Assembly: GCF_964063325.1 (NCBI RefSeq)
Contig: NZ_OZ061315.1
Location: forward strand, 3,596,001 to 3,660,000
DNA from: Hafnia alvei
GTDB taxonomy: Bacteria; Pseudomonadota; Gammaproteobacteria; Enterobacterales; Enterobacteriaceae
Direction of reading: 5' to 3'
DNA length: 64,000 nucleotides
In this document: piece by piece, positions 36,076 through 44,223 of the stretch
How positions within the stretch are numbered: the stretch's first letter is position 1
Layout of the letters: each line of letters begins with the position of its first letter
Notes under the pieces: model-generated
The model's input: the letters and a program-made list of their open reading frames with translations, nothing else
The model's database searches: none
Told to the model about the DNA's origin: nothing
Translations under genes and position numbers: made by a program

Positions 36076-36546
36076 CTAAAGCCGTCTGCACATGCGCGCA
36101 TTCTCAAGCTGCTGTCCGCCGACCTCAACGTTTTGGCAATAAACAATCTCAAAACCATAACGCGTGAAGAAAGGCTGGGCAGTAAGGCTTACATAAGCAT
36201 AAATTTCAGGAAGGCTACGCAGCTGCGCTCGTTGCAGTATTTCATCCATCATCGCTCGAGCGATGCCCTGATGCGCAAATGAAGCTGATACGTAGAAATG
36301 ATCGATTAATCCATCAGGCTGCAAATCGAAATAGCCGGCGATCTCTCCGTCAACTAAGGCTACGGTCGGTTGAATACGCTCAAGTACGTCCAGCCAATAA
36401 TTAGGATCCGCACTAGCCTCAATCCATGCCGTTCGCTGAGCGAGATTATATTCACCCACGGTGAGTTGAGAAACCGCAGACTCATACACTAGCCGCAAAG
36501 CAAGCGCATCAGAATGATCAAACAGGCGAAATTGAATCTGCGGCAT
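36076..36546 (-). CDS. GNAT family N-acetyltransferase (YafP-like)
   Basis: 156 residues. The acetyl-CoA binding loop appears as FAHQGIARAMMDEIL, following IDHFYVSA, and a late YAYVSLTAQPFFTRYGFEIV segment typical of the fold. Substrate unknown. Its start is 4 bp from the end of the upstream molbindin gene, so they are probably co-transcribed. Confidence 0.85.
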   Translation of the reverse strand: MPQIQFRLFDHSDALALRLVYESAVSQLTVGEYNLAQRTAWIEASADPNYWLDVLERIQPTVALVDGEIAGYFDLQPDGLIDHFYVSASFAHQGIARAMMDEILQRAQLRSLPEIYAYVSLTAQPFFTRYGFEIVYCQNVEVGGQQLENARMCRRL

Positions 36547-36550
36547 AAGA

Positions 36551-36979
36551 CTAGGCCTTGGTAGCCAGCATAACGCTGGAGGCTTTAATCAATGCAATTA
36601 CGCGACTGCCGGCGCTTAGCGCCATTTCCTCTGCGCTTTCATTGGTAACAACGGAAGTGAGTTCAATCCCCTGATCGGTTTTCACATGCACCGTTGAGTT
36701 CACAGCCCCCTTAAGAAAGGCACTCACTTCACCGGCGAATTGATTACGGGCAGAAAATACTAAACCACAATCCTCTGAAGCCAAAATAACCCAAGGCGCC
36801 TTGATTAACGCGACAGCGTCTTTGCCTTTGCTTAACCCCATGGCTTGTTTGCTCGCGTGAGTGACGACCGCCACAATTTTCGAGCCGCCGTTTAAGGTCA
36901 ATTCAACCTCGTCATTGACGGCTCCATCCGCGACAGCTGAAATGACGCCACTCAATTGGTTACGTGCTGAAACAGACAT
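36551..36979 (-). CDS. Molybdate-binding di-Mop (TOBE) protein
   Basis: 142 residues made of two similar Mop/TOBE units (about residues 3-68 and 73-140), each beginning SARNQ(L/F)(S/A)G(V/E)(I/V)S and containing a KG(A)V / hydrophobic-strand pattern. Such molbindins bind molybdate or tungstate oxyanions for storage or homeostasis. The upstream GNAT neighbour gives no functional hint. Naming as modG is avoided because orthology was not tested. Confidence 0.87.
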   Translation of the reverse strand: MSVSARNQLSGVISAVADGAVNDEVELTLNGGSKIVAVVTHASKQAMGLSKGKDAVALIKAPWVILASEDCGLVFSARNQFAGEVSAFLKGAVNSTVHVKTDQGIELTSVVTNESAEEMALSAGSRVIALIKASSVMLATKA

Positions 36980-37172
36980 TTTGCTCTCCTTGATTAAACA
37001 AACTGTATTGAGGACACAATGATGCAGACTCTAAACAACTCACGTAACATCAAGGAGATAATTCAGGTTAGTAAGACGAACTCACATTGATGTTGCTTGA
37101 AATTCACGAATCTAGACCGACCCTTAATACTAACAGAAGTTAATCGCAGCAACAGAGACCAACCCGATCTAT

Positions 37173-37499
37173 TCAGCCAGCCACTTCAGCACCAAAGAAG
37201 ACTTCGTCTGCGCGACGTGAACGTTCATAACCAGAGTAATAATATTCCTGCAAACCACGATCTTCGCTGCCGTGGAAAAAATCAGCAATGGCATCACGTT
37301 CTAGTCCGTAATCGCGCGCCAACTCCCCCGCTCGGCAGGCAGCCATATAACGATTTTCAACCCGTTTGCCAAAGCTGTGTGCAAATCCACAAACGAAACC
37401 ACGCCGATAGTCGAAGCAGTGCTGGCTCATCTCATTGGCCGATTTAGGTTCATAAGCCCTTACGCCGTCCATCACACCTTCGCCAAAATGATTTTTCAC
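37173..37499 (-). CDS. yghW: DUF2623 family protein (YghW-like)
   Basis: 108 residues from GTG 37499, selected because GGAGGA lies 5-6 bp upstream and the result (KNHFGEGVMDG) aligns with the start of E. coli YghW. Conserved stretches are CFDYRRGFVCGFAHSFGKR and GELARDYGLERDAIADFF. Function unknown. It diverges from the zinc-ribbon gene downstream. Confidence 0.78.
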   Translation of the reverse strand: MKNHFGEGVMDGVRAYEPKSANEMSQHCFDYRRGFVCGFAHSFGKRVENRYMAACRAGELARDYGLERDAIADFFHGSEDRGLQEYYYSGYERSRRADEVFFGAEVAG

Positions 37500-37797
37500 A
37501 TCATCCTCCACGACTCATTCACCATGAGAGATAACCTCAATAAATTGCTATCGTTGAGCAAATAGCAATCGTTATATAAAACATTATACAACGATTATAT
37601 CAATGAAAGGTATACCCTTCGCGAGGTAGGCTAAAGACAAGTCTGAGAATCGAATGAGGGTCAATTCAAGTGTATGACGATCATCGTTCAACCGAGTATA
37701 ATCACGCGCTTGATTCGAGAACCGCATCATAACGCTATTCTGTAATCACGAAATTCTGTTATTACTCAATTTTGTCACGACTACATAGGGGAAGAAA

Positions 37798-38001
37798 ATG
37801 GCTGATGAGTTTGACAACGCCAGTGCACTGGAAGAATTAGAGCGTGACCTCGCTCTTGCTAACCGCCAAAAGACGCAGATGCCATTTACCGGTATGTGTT
37901 ATAACTGCCACGAAAAAATTGAAAGTGGCAACTTTTGCGACAAAGACTGCTGTGAAGATTGGCAGAAAGCGCAATGGGCTAAATCACAGCGCCAACGTTA
38001 A
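37798..38001 (+). CDS. Small zinc-ribbon protein
   Basis: 67 residues. Acidic N-terminus (MADEFDNASALEELERDLAL) and a Cys pattern C-x2-C then C-x3-C (MCYNCHEKIESGNFCDKDCC) suggest a zinc-binding ribbon of the DUF2116 or DksA/TraR-like type. Ends WQKAQWAKSQRQR. A GGGGAAG site precedes the ATG. Function unknown. Confidence 0.75.
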   Translation: MADEFDNASALEELERDLALANRQKTQMPFTGMCYNCHEKIESGNFCDKDCCEDWQKAQWAKSQRQR

Positions 38002-38064
38002 TTTTTGATTTTAATATCAATAATATAACGTCACAGTTTTAGTAAACTAACGGGAAGGTCAGAG

Positions 38065-38490
38065 ATGTCATCAACGCCAGCCGAAGTGTGTTATCACGTC
38101 AATAAACCGATCACTGTGGCACAGTTTTCACAATTGTTGTCTGAAACAACGCTAGGCCCTCGACGCCCGCTAGATAACCCTGAATGTTTGGCTGGAATGT
38201 TAGAACATGCAGATATCTTAGTCACTGCATGGGCTGGTGAGCGCCTGATTGGCATCGCTCGTTCGGTGACAGATTTCAACTACTGCTGCTATTTATCCGA
38301 TCTGGCGGTATCAGAGTCGGTGCAAAAAAGCGGCGTAGGTAAGGCATTAATACAGATGACGTGTCGCCAGCTGAAACCCAACTGCAAAGTTATTCTGCTG
38401 GCAGCACCGCTCGCACAGGAATATTACCCACGTTTGGGCTTTGATCAACACCCAAGCGCGTGGACCTGCACCGCCGAGAGTCTTATCTAA
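38065..38490 (+). CDS. GNAT family N-acetyltransferase
   Basis: 141 residues. The fold signature is LSDLAVSESVQKSGVGKALIQ, with an acetyl-CoA loop VQKSGVGK, and a C-terminal LAQEYYPRLGF segment. Substrate unknown. It is 63 bp downstream of the zinc-ribbon gene on the same strand. Confidence 0.85.
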   Translation: MSSTPAEVCYHVNKPITVAQFSQLLSETTLGPRRPLDNPECLAGMLEHADILVTAWAGERLIGIARSVTDFNYCCYLSDLAVSESVQKSGVGKALIQMTCRQLKPNCKVILLAAPLAQEYYPRLGFDQHPSAWTCTAESLI

Positions 38491-38645
38491 TTTCCCACTA
38501 AACCCTATTTCAATCACAAATTCATCATAAACATCTGTTCTATGAATGGTTTGTGATTGAAAACTGATCGTGCTCAATACTCGGTTTTTCCTGATTGTTA
38601 ATCTATTATTTCGGATATTAAATTGATTGACGCTTATGGAAAAGC

Positions 38646-39248
38646 ATGATGCTTGAGCAATACCTAAATATTTTTTTTCGCGCTGTCTTTGTCGAAAACA
38701 TGGCCCTAAATTTCTTCTTAGGCATGTGTACGTTTTTGGCTGTCTCAAAAAAAATCGAAACGGCATTTGGGCTTGGGCTCACCGTTACCGTATTATTAGC
38801 CGTTGCTACACCGTTAAATAATCTCATCTATAACTATCTACTCAAAGACGGCGCTTTAATTGAAGGCCTTGATTTAAGCTTCCTCGACTTTATTACCTTT
38901 ATCGGCGTTCTTGCCGCACTGGTGCAAATATTAGAAATGATATTGGATCGCTTCTTACCTGCACTACACCATTCGCTGGGTGTGTTTCTACCGCTTTTAA
39001 CCATTCACTGCGCAATATTTGGTGCAACCATATTTATGGTTCAGCGCGAATATAACTTCACCGAGTCATTTGTATATGGCACGGGATGTGGGCTTGGCTG
39101 GCTACTTGCGATTGTCGCGATGGCGGGTCTGCGGGAAAAAATGAAGTACTCAAATATACCCGAAGGAATGCGTGGATTAGGTGCAGTATTTTGCACGGCA
39201 GGTTTAATGTCACTTGGGTTTATGTCATTTGCCGGCATCAATCTTTAA
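38646..39248 (+). CDS. Orphan NqrE-like membrane protein
   Basis: 200 residues, six membrane segments. It is clearly of the NqrE/RnfA family and closer to NqrE: FRAVFVENMALNFFLGMCTF at the start, LALVQILEMILDRF-type residues (AALVQILEMILDRFLP), AIFGATIFMVQREYNFTES and MKYSNIPEGMRGLG. NqrE is normally one of six subunits of Na+-translocating NADH:quinone reductase. Here no nqrABCDF gene is nearby, so it is an isolated paralogue; its partner and activity are unknown. The membrane cysteine in the MALNFFLGMC segment, where the family binds its iron-sulfur centre, is present. Confidence 0.88.
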   Translation: MMLEQYLNIFFRAVFVENMALNFFLGMCTFLAVSKKIETAFGLGLTVTVLLAVATPLNNLIYNYLLKDGALIEGLDLSFLDFITFIGVLAALVQILEMILDRFLPALHHSLGVFLPLLTIHCAIFGATIFMVQREYNFTESFVYGTGCGLGWLLAIVAMAGLREKMKYSNIPEGMRGLGAVFCTAGLMSLGFMSFAGINL

Positions 39249-39413
39249 ACAGCCTAGAAACTCAATTAGCCATAAGTGCGAAATGATGCATCCATTGTCT
39301 ATAAATGCATCATTTGTATGATTTATCCAACGTAACGTGAACAGCGTCACAATGAAACACCGTTTTGAAGTATAAAAAGGATCCATACCGATTCATATTT
39401 CAAGGCAAATCTC

Positions 39414-39545
39414 ATGACTACGACTGTAAAAAATTATATCTCAGACAATAAATCAACTATCGATACGCTTGTTTTACGCTTTTGCTGGGGCGTAGCCGCG
39501 CTCGGTGTTATCGCCTGCGTTTTGCTAACTAAAATGTATTGGTAA
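39414..39545 (+). CDS. 43-residue single-pass membrane peptide
   Basis: A short ORF found by eye: MTTTVKNYISDNKSTIDTLV, then a hydrophobic segment (FCWGVAALGVIACVLLTK) and the end MYW. It has AAGG about 9 bp before the ATG, a TATAAA-like -10 element upstream, and ends 26 bp before a terminator stem. It follows the orphan nqrE-like gene by 165 bp. No family recognised. Confidence 0.6.
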   Translation: MTTTVKNYISDNKSTIDTLVLRFCWGVAALGVIACVLLTKMYW

Positions 39546-39571
39546 ATGAATTCCTAGATTTACTCTTAGCC

Positions 39572-39737
39572 AAAAAAATCCCCAACTGAGATAACGCCGT
39601 TCGTTTAAGAGATCGAGATACACGGGGCTAGCGCACCGCGGGGCGCTCCGGCAGCTAAAGCTGCTACGACCCCATCGGTGTACTTCCCCTAAAATCACGC
39701 TTAAGTGAATGGTGTTACCAACTGAGGGGATTTTTTT
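39572..39737. terminator. Terminator whose loop is interrupted by the 126-bp element
   Basis: AAAAAAATCCCC (39572-39583) and GGGGATTTTTTT (39726-39737) are the arms of what would be a 12-bp stem with loop AACTGA if the inserted element and one copy of the 9-bp repeat were removed. It lies between convergent genes. Confidence 0.85.
39592..39717 (+). mobile_element. 126-bp MITE-like repeat element, copy 1
   Basis: No coding capacity. Ends are imperfect inverted repeats: TAACGCCGTTCGTTTAAG at the left and, reverse-complemented, TAACACCATTCACTTAAG at the right (14 of 18 identical). CCAACTGAG is duplicated on both sides (39582-39590 and 39718-39726). The interior can fold: CACCGCGGGG with CCCCATCGGTG, and GCAGC-TAAA-GCTGC. 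A second copy of equal length lies at 53020-53145. The size resembles ERIC, but I do not recognise the ERIC core sequence. Confidence 0.88.
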
Positions 39738-39744
39738 AGCTGCG

Positions 39745-40419
39745 TTAAGCTAACAATATTTTCTGTAACTCGTTTAACGAGCTCACTTGATAGCTTGGCG
39801 AAATACCGTCTGGCAAAGCCGCTCCAGTTGTATTTAGCCAGCAGGTATCGATACCTGCATTGATACCGCCCAAGATATCTGAGTGAGGGTTATCACCCAC
39901 CATTAAAATGCGCTCTTTGGGCGGATGATTCATCTGTGAGAACGCATATTCAAAGATCCCAACGTCTGGTTTAGCAATCCCAACTTGCTCAGAGATCACC
40001 AACGTAGAAAATGCATCCTTCATCCCTGTTCGTTCCAAACGCACCGTTTGCAGCTGAGTAAAACCATTGGTAATAATGCCCATATTGGCCTTACCGCTCA
40101 GCGCATTCACTAACTCTCTGGCGCCAGGTAGCACATCGCATATATCAGCCATCGCCTGCAGAAAGGCGTTATTGATTTGGCAAGCGGTCACGCCTAAGCG
40201 TTGAGCCCAAAGCTCGAAACGCGTGATCTGTAGCTGTTGTGCGTTGATACGGCCATCTTGATAATCCACCCACAGTGGCTGGTTAACCGCCTGATACTCT
40301 GCGTAATCCTGATCGGTAAAATCAACGTTAAAACGAGAGAACATCAGCTTTAAACCTTGAAAAGCATCAAAACGGAATAACGTCTCATCAGCATCAAAAA
40401 GAACCCAACTGTACTTCAT
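39745..40419 (-). CDS. yjjG: Pyrimidine 5'-nucleotidase YjjG
   Basis: 224 residues from ATG 40419 (MKYSWVLFDADETLF; GAGGCGAG site); an ATG 21 bp upstream is less likely. HAD hydrolase motifs are DADETLF (motif I), TNGFTQLQ (II), the lysine in GIAKPDVGIF and GDNPHSDI (IV). It removes phosphate from pyrimidine nucleotides including mutagenic non-canonical ones. Convergent with the small membrane peptide gene. Confidence 0.93.
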   Translation of the reverse strand: MKYSWVLFDADETLFRFDAFQGLKLMFSRFNVDFTDQDYAEYQAVNQPLWVDYQDGRINAQQLQITRFELWAQRLGVTACQINNAFLQAMADICDVLPGARELVNALSGKANMGIITNGFTQLQTVRLERTGMKDAFSTLVISEQVGIAKPDVGIFEYAFSQMNHPPKERILMVGDNPHSDILGGINAGIDTCWLNTTGAALPDGISPSYQVSSLNELQKILLA

Positions 40420-40572
40420 GGCACTCGCCTCTCTCGTCATTTTTCTTTTCGCTCACTAAGCACTGAAATTATCAGACTTAAAAATTCGGGGCTTAGAATA
40501 GCGCAAACCCCGAACATTCGCTTAAGAAATGGTTCGGGGTTTAGTATTTAATTAAAATAATTTATGAGCTAA

Positions 40573-41493
40573 TTAGGCGTAGAGAGAAGTGTCTCCAACA
40601 GGCCGTGTTTTAAATCGGCGATGCAGCCATAAATATTGTTCTGGCGCGCGCAAAATTTCTTTCTCAATCACGCTATTAATAAATTCAGCGGCTGCCTGTT
40701 CATTATCGTAAGGATAATCTTTCAGGCCGGGCTGAATAATAAGGTGATAGCCGCTGCCGTCTGGCTTACGGATCAACACCGTTGTCAGTAGAACAGGCTT
40801 AGCCAGTTTAGCGATAGTAAAGGTGCCGTTTGTGGTAGCCGCTTTTTTAACTGCAAAGAATGGAGCAAACGAACTTCCCTTCGGCCCAAAATCTTGGTCT
40901 GGGGCAAACCACACAGCCTCACCGGCTTTAAGCGCATGCACCATACCACGCAGATTACGACGATCAATCATCGCTTTATTCGAACGAGAACGTCCACGGG
41001 TTTGAACATACTCCATCACTTTATTGTTGTGTTTGCGATACATTGCCATCATAGGGCGACAAAGCCCCATTACGCGTCCGCCCAACTCAAGCGACATAAA
41101 GTGTACGCCAATCACCATCACGCCACGGTTTTCCGCTAAGGCTGCATTAAGGTTCTCAATTCCGCTCACATCAAACCACTTCTTGATGCGCGCATCAGAC
41201 CAAAACCACGCCATTCCGGTTTCTAGCAGCCCGATGCCTAAAGACGTAAAATTATCCGTCACGCGAGCGTCTAGCTCTTCAGGTAACAGTTCAGGGAAGC
41301 ACAGTTCGAGATTACGTCGTGCAATCGTAACACGGCGTTTTAGGAAACGTTTGGAGATACGCCCCATCGCTCCGCCAAGACGGCGAATGATAGGGTAAGG
41401 TAGTTGAACTAATAAATATAACAAACCTAGCCCAAACCACAGCGGCCAATGGCGCGGGTGCAGCAAGCTTGTTGAAAAACCAGAGTGTTTCAC
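40573..41493 (-). CDS. lpxP: Cold-inducible lipid A palmitoleoyl acyltransferase LpxP
   Basis: 306 residues from GTG 41493, preceded by AGAAGG; this gives exactly the E. coli LpxP length, whereas ATG 41517 adds 8 residues. Motifs: HPRHWPLWFGLGLLYLLVQLPYP membrane start, catalytic HX4E (HFMSLE) within VMVIGVHFMSLELGGRVM, and the LpxP-like end HRRFKTRPVGDTSLYA. It adds palmitoleate to Kdo2-lipid IVA at low temperature in place of LpxL. A CspA-type gene lies directly upstream, fitting cold induction. Confidence 0.92.
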   Translation of the reverse strand: MKHSGFSTSLLHPRHWPLWFGLGLLYLLVQLPYPIIRRLGGAMGRISKRFLKRRVTIARRNLELCFPELLPEELDARVTDNFTSLGIGLLETGMAWFWSDARIKKWFDVSGIENLNAALAENRGVMVIGVHFMSLELGGRVMGLCRPMMAMYRKHNNKVMEYVQTRGRSRSNKAMIDRRNLRGMVHALKAGEAVWFAPDQDFGPKGSSFAPFFAVKKAATTNGTFTIAKLAKPVLLTTVLIRKPDGSGYHLIIQPGLKDYPYDNEQAAAEFINSVIEKEILRAPEQYLWLHRRFKTRPVGDTSLYA

Positions 41494-41828
41494 AATAGAC
41501 CTTCTTTCTTTATACATAGCAGTTTGCGTATCGCATAAAGAATAATTTATCTATAGCGGTACATATAGTGTTTGACTCACTGCATTTGATTAAGTTGCAG
41601 CAAAAATAAAACTTAATAAATTTTATTTTATTCGCACAGCAGATTTATCTTATCTGTCTTAATTTTCAGAATGATACTAGATTTACAAATATTAACGTTG
41701 AGAATACACAACCAGACAAAATAAAACGGGTCCTGAATAAACAGGACCCGTTTTAATTAAATGATTACCGGTTTAGCAACTTAGGGTTACCCAAATTTGC
41801 AAACTCTGGTGGTCACTTAAAAGCAATA
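41494..41828. other. Spacer between csp and lpxP
   Basis: 335 bp holding the csp terminator at 41721-41758 and AT-rich sequence upstream of lpxP that should include its promoter. No gene seen. Confidence 0.5.
41721..41758. terminator. Terminator downstream of the csp gene
   Basis: AAAACGGGTCCTG and CAGGACCCGTTTT with a 6-nt loop: a 13-bp stem usable in both directions. Confidence 0.92.
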
Positions 41829-42041
41829 TTACAGAGCTACAACGTTAGCTGCTGAAGGACCTTTCTGGCCATTTTCAACAGTGAACTCAACACGCTGGCC
41901 TTCGTCCAGAGTTTTGAATGCGGTGCTCTGGATTGCAGAGAAGTGAACGAAGATGTCTTTGCTGCCGTTGTCTGGAGTGATGAAGCCGAAACCTTTACCA
42001 GCGTCAAACCATTTTACTAAGCCAGTCATTTTATCAGACAT
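41829..42041 (-). CDS. Cold shock protein of the CspA family
   Basis: 70 residues, a single OB-fold cold-shock domain with RNP1 KGFGFI and RNP2 DIFVHF; close to E. coli CspA (MSxKMTGxVKWF start, GSKDxFVHFSAIQ). It binds single-stranded RNA and melts secondary structures during cold shock. The long untranslated leader upstream suggests cold-responsive translation like cspA. Which paralogue it is cannot be settled by eye. Confidence 0.95.
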   Translation of the reverse strand: MSDKMTGLVKWFDAGKGFGFITPDNGSKDIFVHFSAIQSTAFKTLDEGQRVEFTVENGQKGPSAANVVAL

Positions 42042-42200
42042 GATATTTCCTAATATATTTAAAGTAGAGTCGCCGCTCTCGGGCGAAAAAGGTCTGTTCT
42101 ATCAGAGGACGTACGGGAGCACTAAAGAAGGAAATTCATGAGCGAAGTGATACACATCGCTAAACAAAGAACTGCTTTACTAAAATGTCTTTCATACTGG
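42042..42200 (-). promoter_or_regulatory. Probable cspA-type 5' untranslated leader
   Basis: About 150 bp upstream of the csp start without ORF on the minus strand, containing a CGCCC/GGCG-type segment near 42070-42090 reminiscent of the cspA leader and an AGGAAATATC ribosome region. Known cspA leaders act as RNA thermosensors; here this is inference from position and length. Confidence 0.45.
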
Positions 42201-42500
42201 TTCTGCATTACAAACCGAGAGCATTAACGCATGTTTGGTAGTTTTACGCAAGCACTATCACAAGAATTTTCTCAAAAGAAAAAAAAGACAATAAAATCAA
42301 CGAAACAAAACCACATTTTTCCTTGAAAAATAATCATACCCATAGAAATAATTTCTGGCGTGAGTATGTATCGAAAAAATAATTCGACCTGTACGCAAGA
42401 TCGTTAACAATCACAATTAGCGGTTTATGATAAGCAAATATGCACGCGGGGATCTTCAACGTGCATTCATGGAGAACTTATTTTAAGAGTACAAATGACT
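42201..42500. other. Spacer between csp leader and membrane-protein gene
   Basis: About 300 bp, AT-rich with A tracts; the csp promoter should be here. No gene seen. Confidence 0.4.
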
Positions 42501-43151
42501 TTAATAATACGATTCAATCATCGCTATATTTTCTTGGTTAAGCATTTTCTTATCCGAACGCATTATGCCCAGAGATATATCAAACAAACACAGCATAAAT
42601 GGAAGTTCGTAAAGTTCCTCAAGTAAATCCTGGTAATGGCTATCTCTAAGAAATAGAGGTGCTAATAATCTATGATGCTCAATCGTATCTGAAATAAGAA
42701 AACACACTACCATCAACAATACAGTCCATAATGGAATACTTTGATGTTTTATTCTTTCGGCAATTTCTTTTCGTAATGCAGGTAATAATAGCATCAGCAA
42801 TAAAGTGCCAATTAAAATGACGGAAATTATTCTAAAATAAATTTTAGGTGTCTCTGGGAAAAAATCCCTACCCCAGCTAATGCCTCGGCCAAACAGCACT
42901 ACCCACCACACCGTAGCCCAGCACCAGAAGGCTTTTTGCCGTGGAGCAAGCGTTAAAGGTTTCATATAAAACCATGTAAAGAACGCTCCAAAAAGTAACC
43001 ACGCTGATTGCACATCTTCAATAACCTGCACCACCACACCATGAGCTAGGGGAAGTTTAAACACAGCAAGGAAAGGAAATGTAACAGCAATGATAGCGAG
43101 AACTGCCGTAGCAGGTGAAAGTGTTTTATTTATATTCATAGGAATATTCAT
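42501..43151 (-). CDS. Polytopic membrane protein of unknown function
   Basis: 216 residues, five or six hydrophobic segments: TAVLAIIAVTFPFLAVF, SAWLLFGAFFTWFYM, FWCWATVWWVVLFG, IISVILIGTLLLMLLLPAL, LWTVLLMVVCFLISDTIEHH and the later LPFMLCLFDISLGIM. Between the last two lies a conserved-looking acidic/His segment (DTIEHHRLLAP, LLEELYELPF) that might be functional. I recognise no family. Two ATGs lie at 43151 and 43139; ribosome site weak. Confidence 0.7.
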   Translation of the reverse strand: MNIPMNINKTLSPATAVLAIIAVTFPFLAVFKLPLAHGVVVQVIEDVQSAWLLFGAFFTWFYMKPLTLAPRQKAFWCWATVWWVVLFGRGISWGRDFFPETPKIYFRIISVILIGTLLLMLLLPALRKEIAERIKHQSIPLWTVLLMVVCFLISDTIEHHRLLAPLFLRDSHYQDLLEELYELPFMLCLFDISLGIMRSDKKMLNQENIAMIESYY

Positions 43152-43426
43152 AGCATTTTAAGATCTATTTATTCTGCAGTCCTATCAATTTAACAATGCT
43201 TTGTCAGTGACATTTTTCAATTTGTGCTTAGGTGTAAATATTAACCTATAAACATTACCATTATTTATCGCAATATGAATTCAGCACAAATTGCTCATCT
43301 AAAATACATCGAATAAACAATTAGCTGTGCCAATACAGATGGTATTTTAGACATGGGAATAAAAATACGCACTTTATGTATAGAATATAATAAGTTTTTA
43401 AACGCAAAAAACATAGGCATGTCAGC

Positions 43427-43870
43427 CTATTTTTCACTCTCGCCTTGGCACAAGGCCGCATCACCTAATGCAATTAATTCATCCAGTAAGCTGGTTAGCT
43501 GAACCATCTTTTCCGTTGAAAAAGCCCGTTCAATCGCCTGATATCCCTCTTCAACCTGCGAGCGTGCTTTCTCATAAAGGTTTTTACCTTCAGGAGTGAG
43601 TGAAACATACAGCTTACGCTGATCGCTTATCGGCTTTAAACGCAGGATAAGACCATCTCTTTCCATGCGCGTCAAAATACCGGTCAAGCTCGGACGCACA
43701 ATGCAGGTTTTGCAAGAAAGCTCATGAAAATCAATGGAATTATCAACGGCTAATACTCGAATGATGCGCCATTGCTGTTCCGTAAGGTTATGGCTTTTCA
43801 AAATGGGGCGGAAAAAACCCATCGCGGTTTCCCGCGCCTGTAGAAGGGCAATAGTCAAAGATTCATGCAT
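43427..43870 (-). CDS. hpaR: MarR-type repressor of homoprotocatechuate degradation HpaR
   Basis: 147 residues. MarR winged-helix features: LTEQQWRIIRVLA, SCKTCIVRPSLTGILTRMERDGLI and the wing LKPISDQRKLYVSLTPEG. In E. coli HpaR represses the hpaGEDFHI operon and is relieved by pathway aromatic acids. It is divergent from hpaG1 with a 353-bp spacer containing two dyads close to hpaG1. Confidence 0.93.
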   Translation of the reverse strand: MHESLTIALLQARETAMGFFRPILKSHNLTEQQWRIIRVLAVDNSIDFHELSCKTCIVRPSLTGILTRMERDGLILRLKPISDQRKLYVSLTPEGKNLYEKARSQVEEGYQAIERAFSTEKMVQLTSLLDELIALGDAALCQGESEK

Positions 43871-44223
43871 AGATTCACACTCTTAAGAAAAGCCAACCAA
43901 GAATAAAGCTTGGTACATTTTAGGCATTCTACATGGACTTATCATGAGATCAAATTGAAACTCATTAATAACTAAATAATTATTTATTCAGAAAATATTT
44001 GTTTCAGTTAAGTTTCAAATAAACAAGCTTAAAAACACATATAAAACATAACAAAATGATTTAAAAGAAAATAATTTATTTAAATGTAAAAACATTGTTA
44101 CTAAAATCACACTTCAGGCTGATTTTATTGCCTAAATGTTAAACAAGGATTAAAACATGATCATTAACATATTAATAAAAACCTTTTCTCGTACCGATAC
44201 GACCATTTTCAAAGGAGTCGTTC
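43871..44223. promoter_or_regulatory. Divergent control region hpaR / hpaG1
   Basis: 353 bp, AT-rich. It holds the dyads ATTAACATATTAAT (44163-44176) and TCGTACCGATACGA (44189-44202), the latter ending 22 bp before the hpaG1 start. Operators for HpaR are known in this location in E. coli; which dyad it uses here is inference. Confidence 0.5.

Noticed and set aside
39592..39717. Classification of the 126-bp element as ERIC
   Set aside because: Same size, but I do not see the ERIC core; the terminal repeats and 9-bp duplication differ from the TA target of ERIC.
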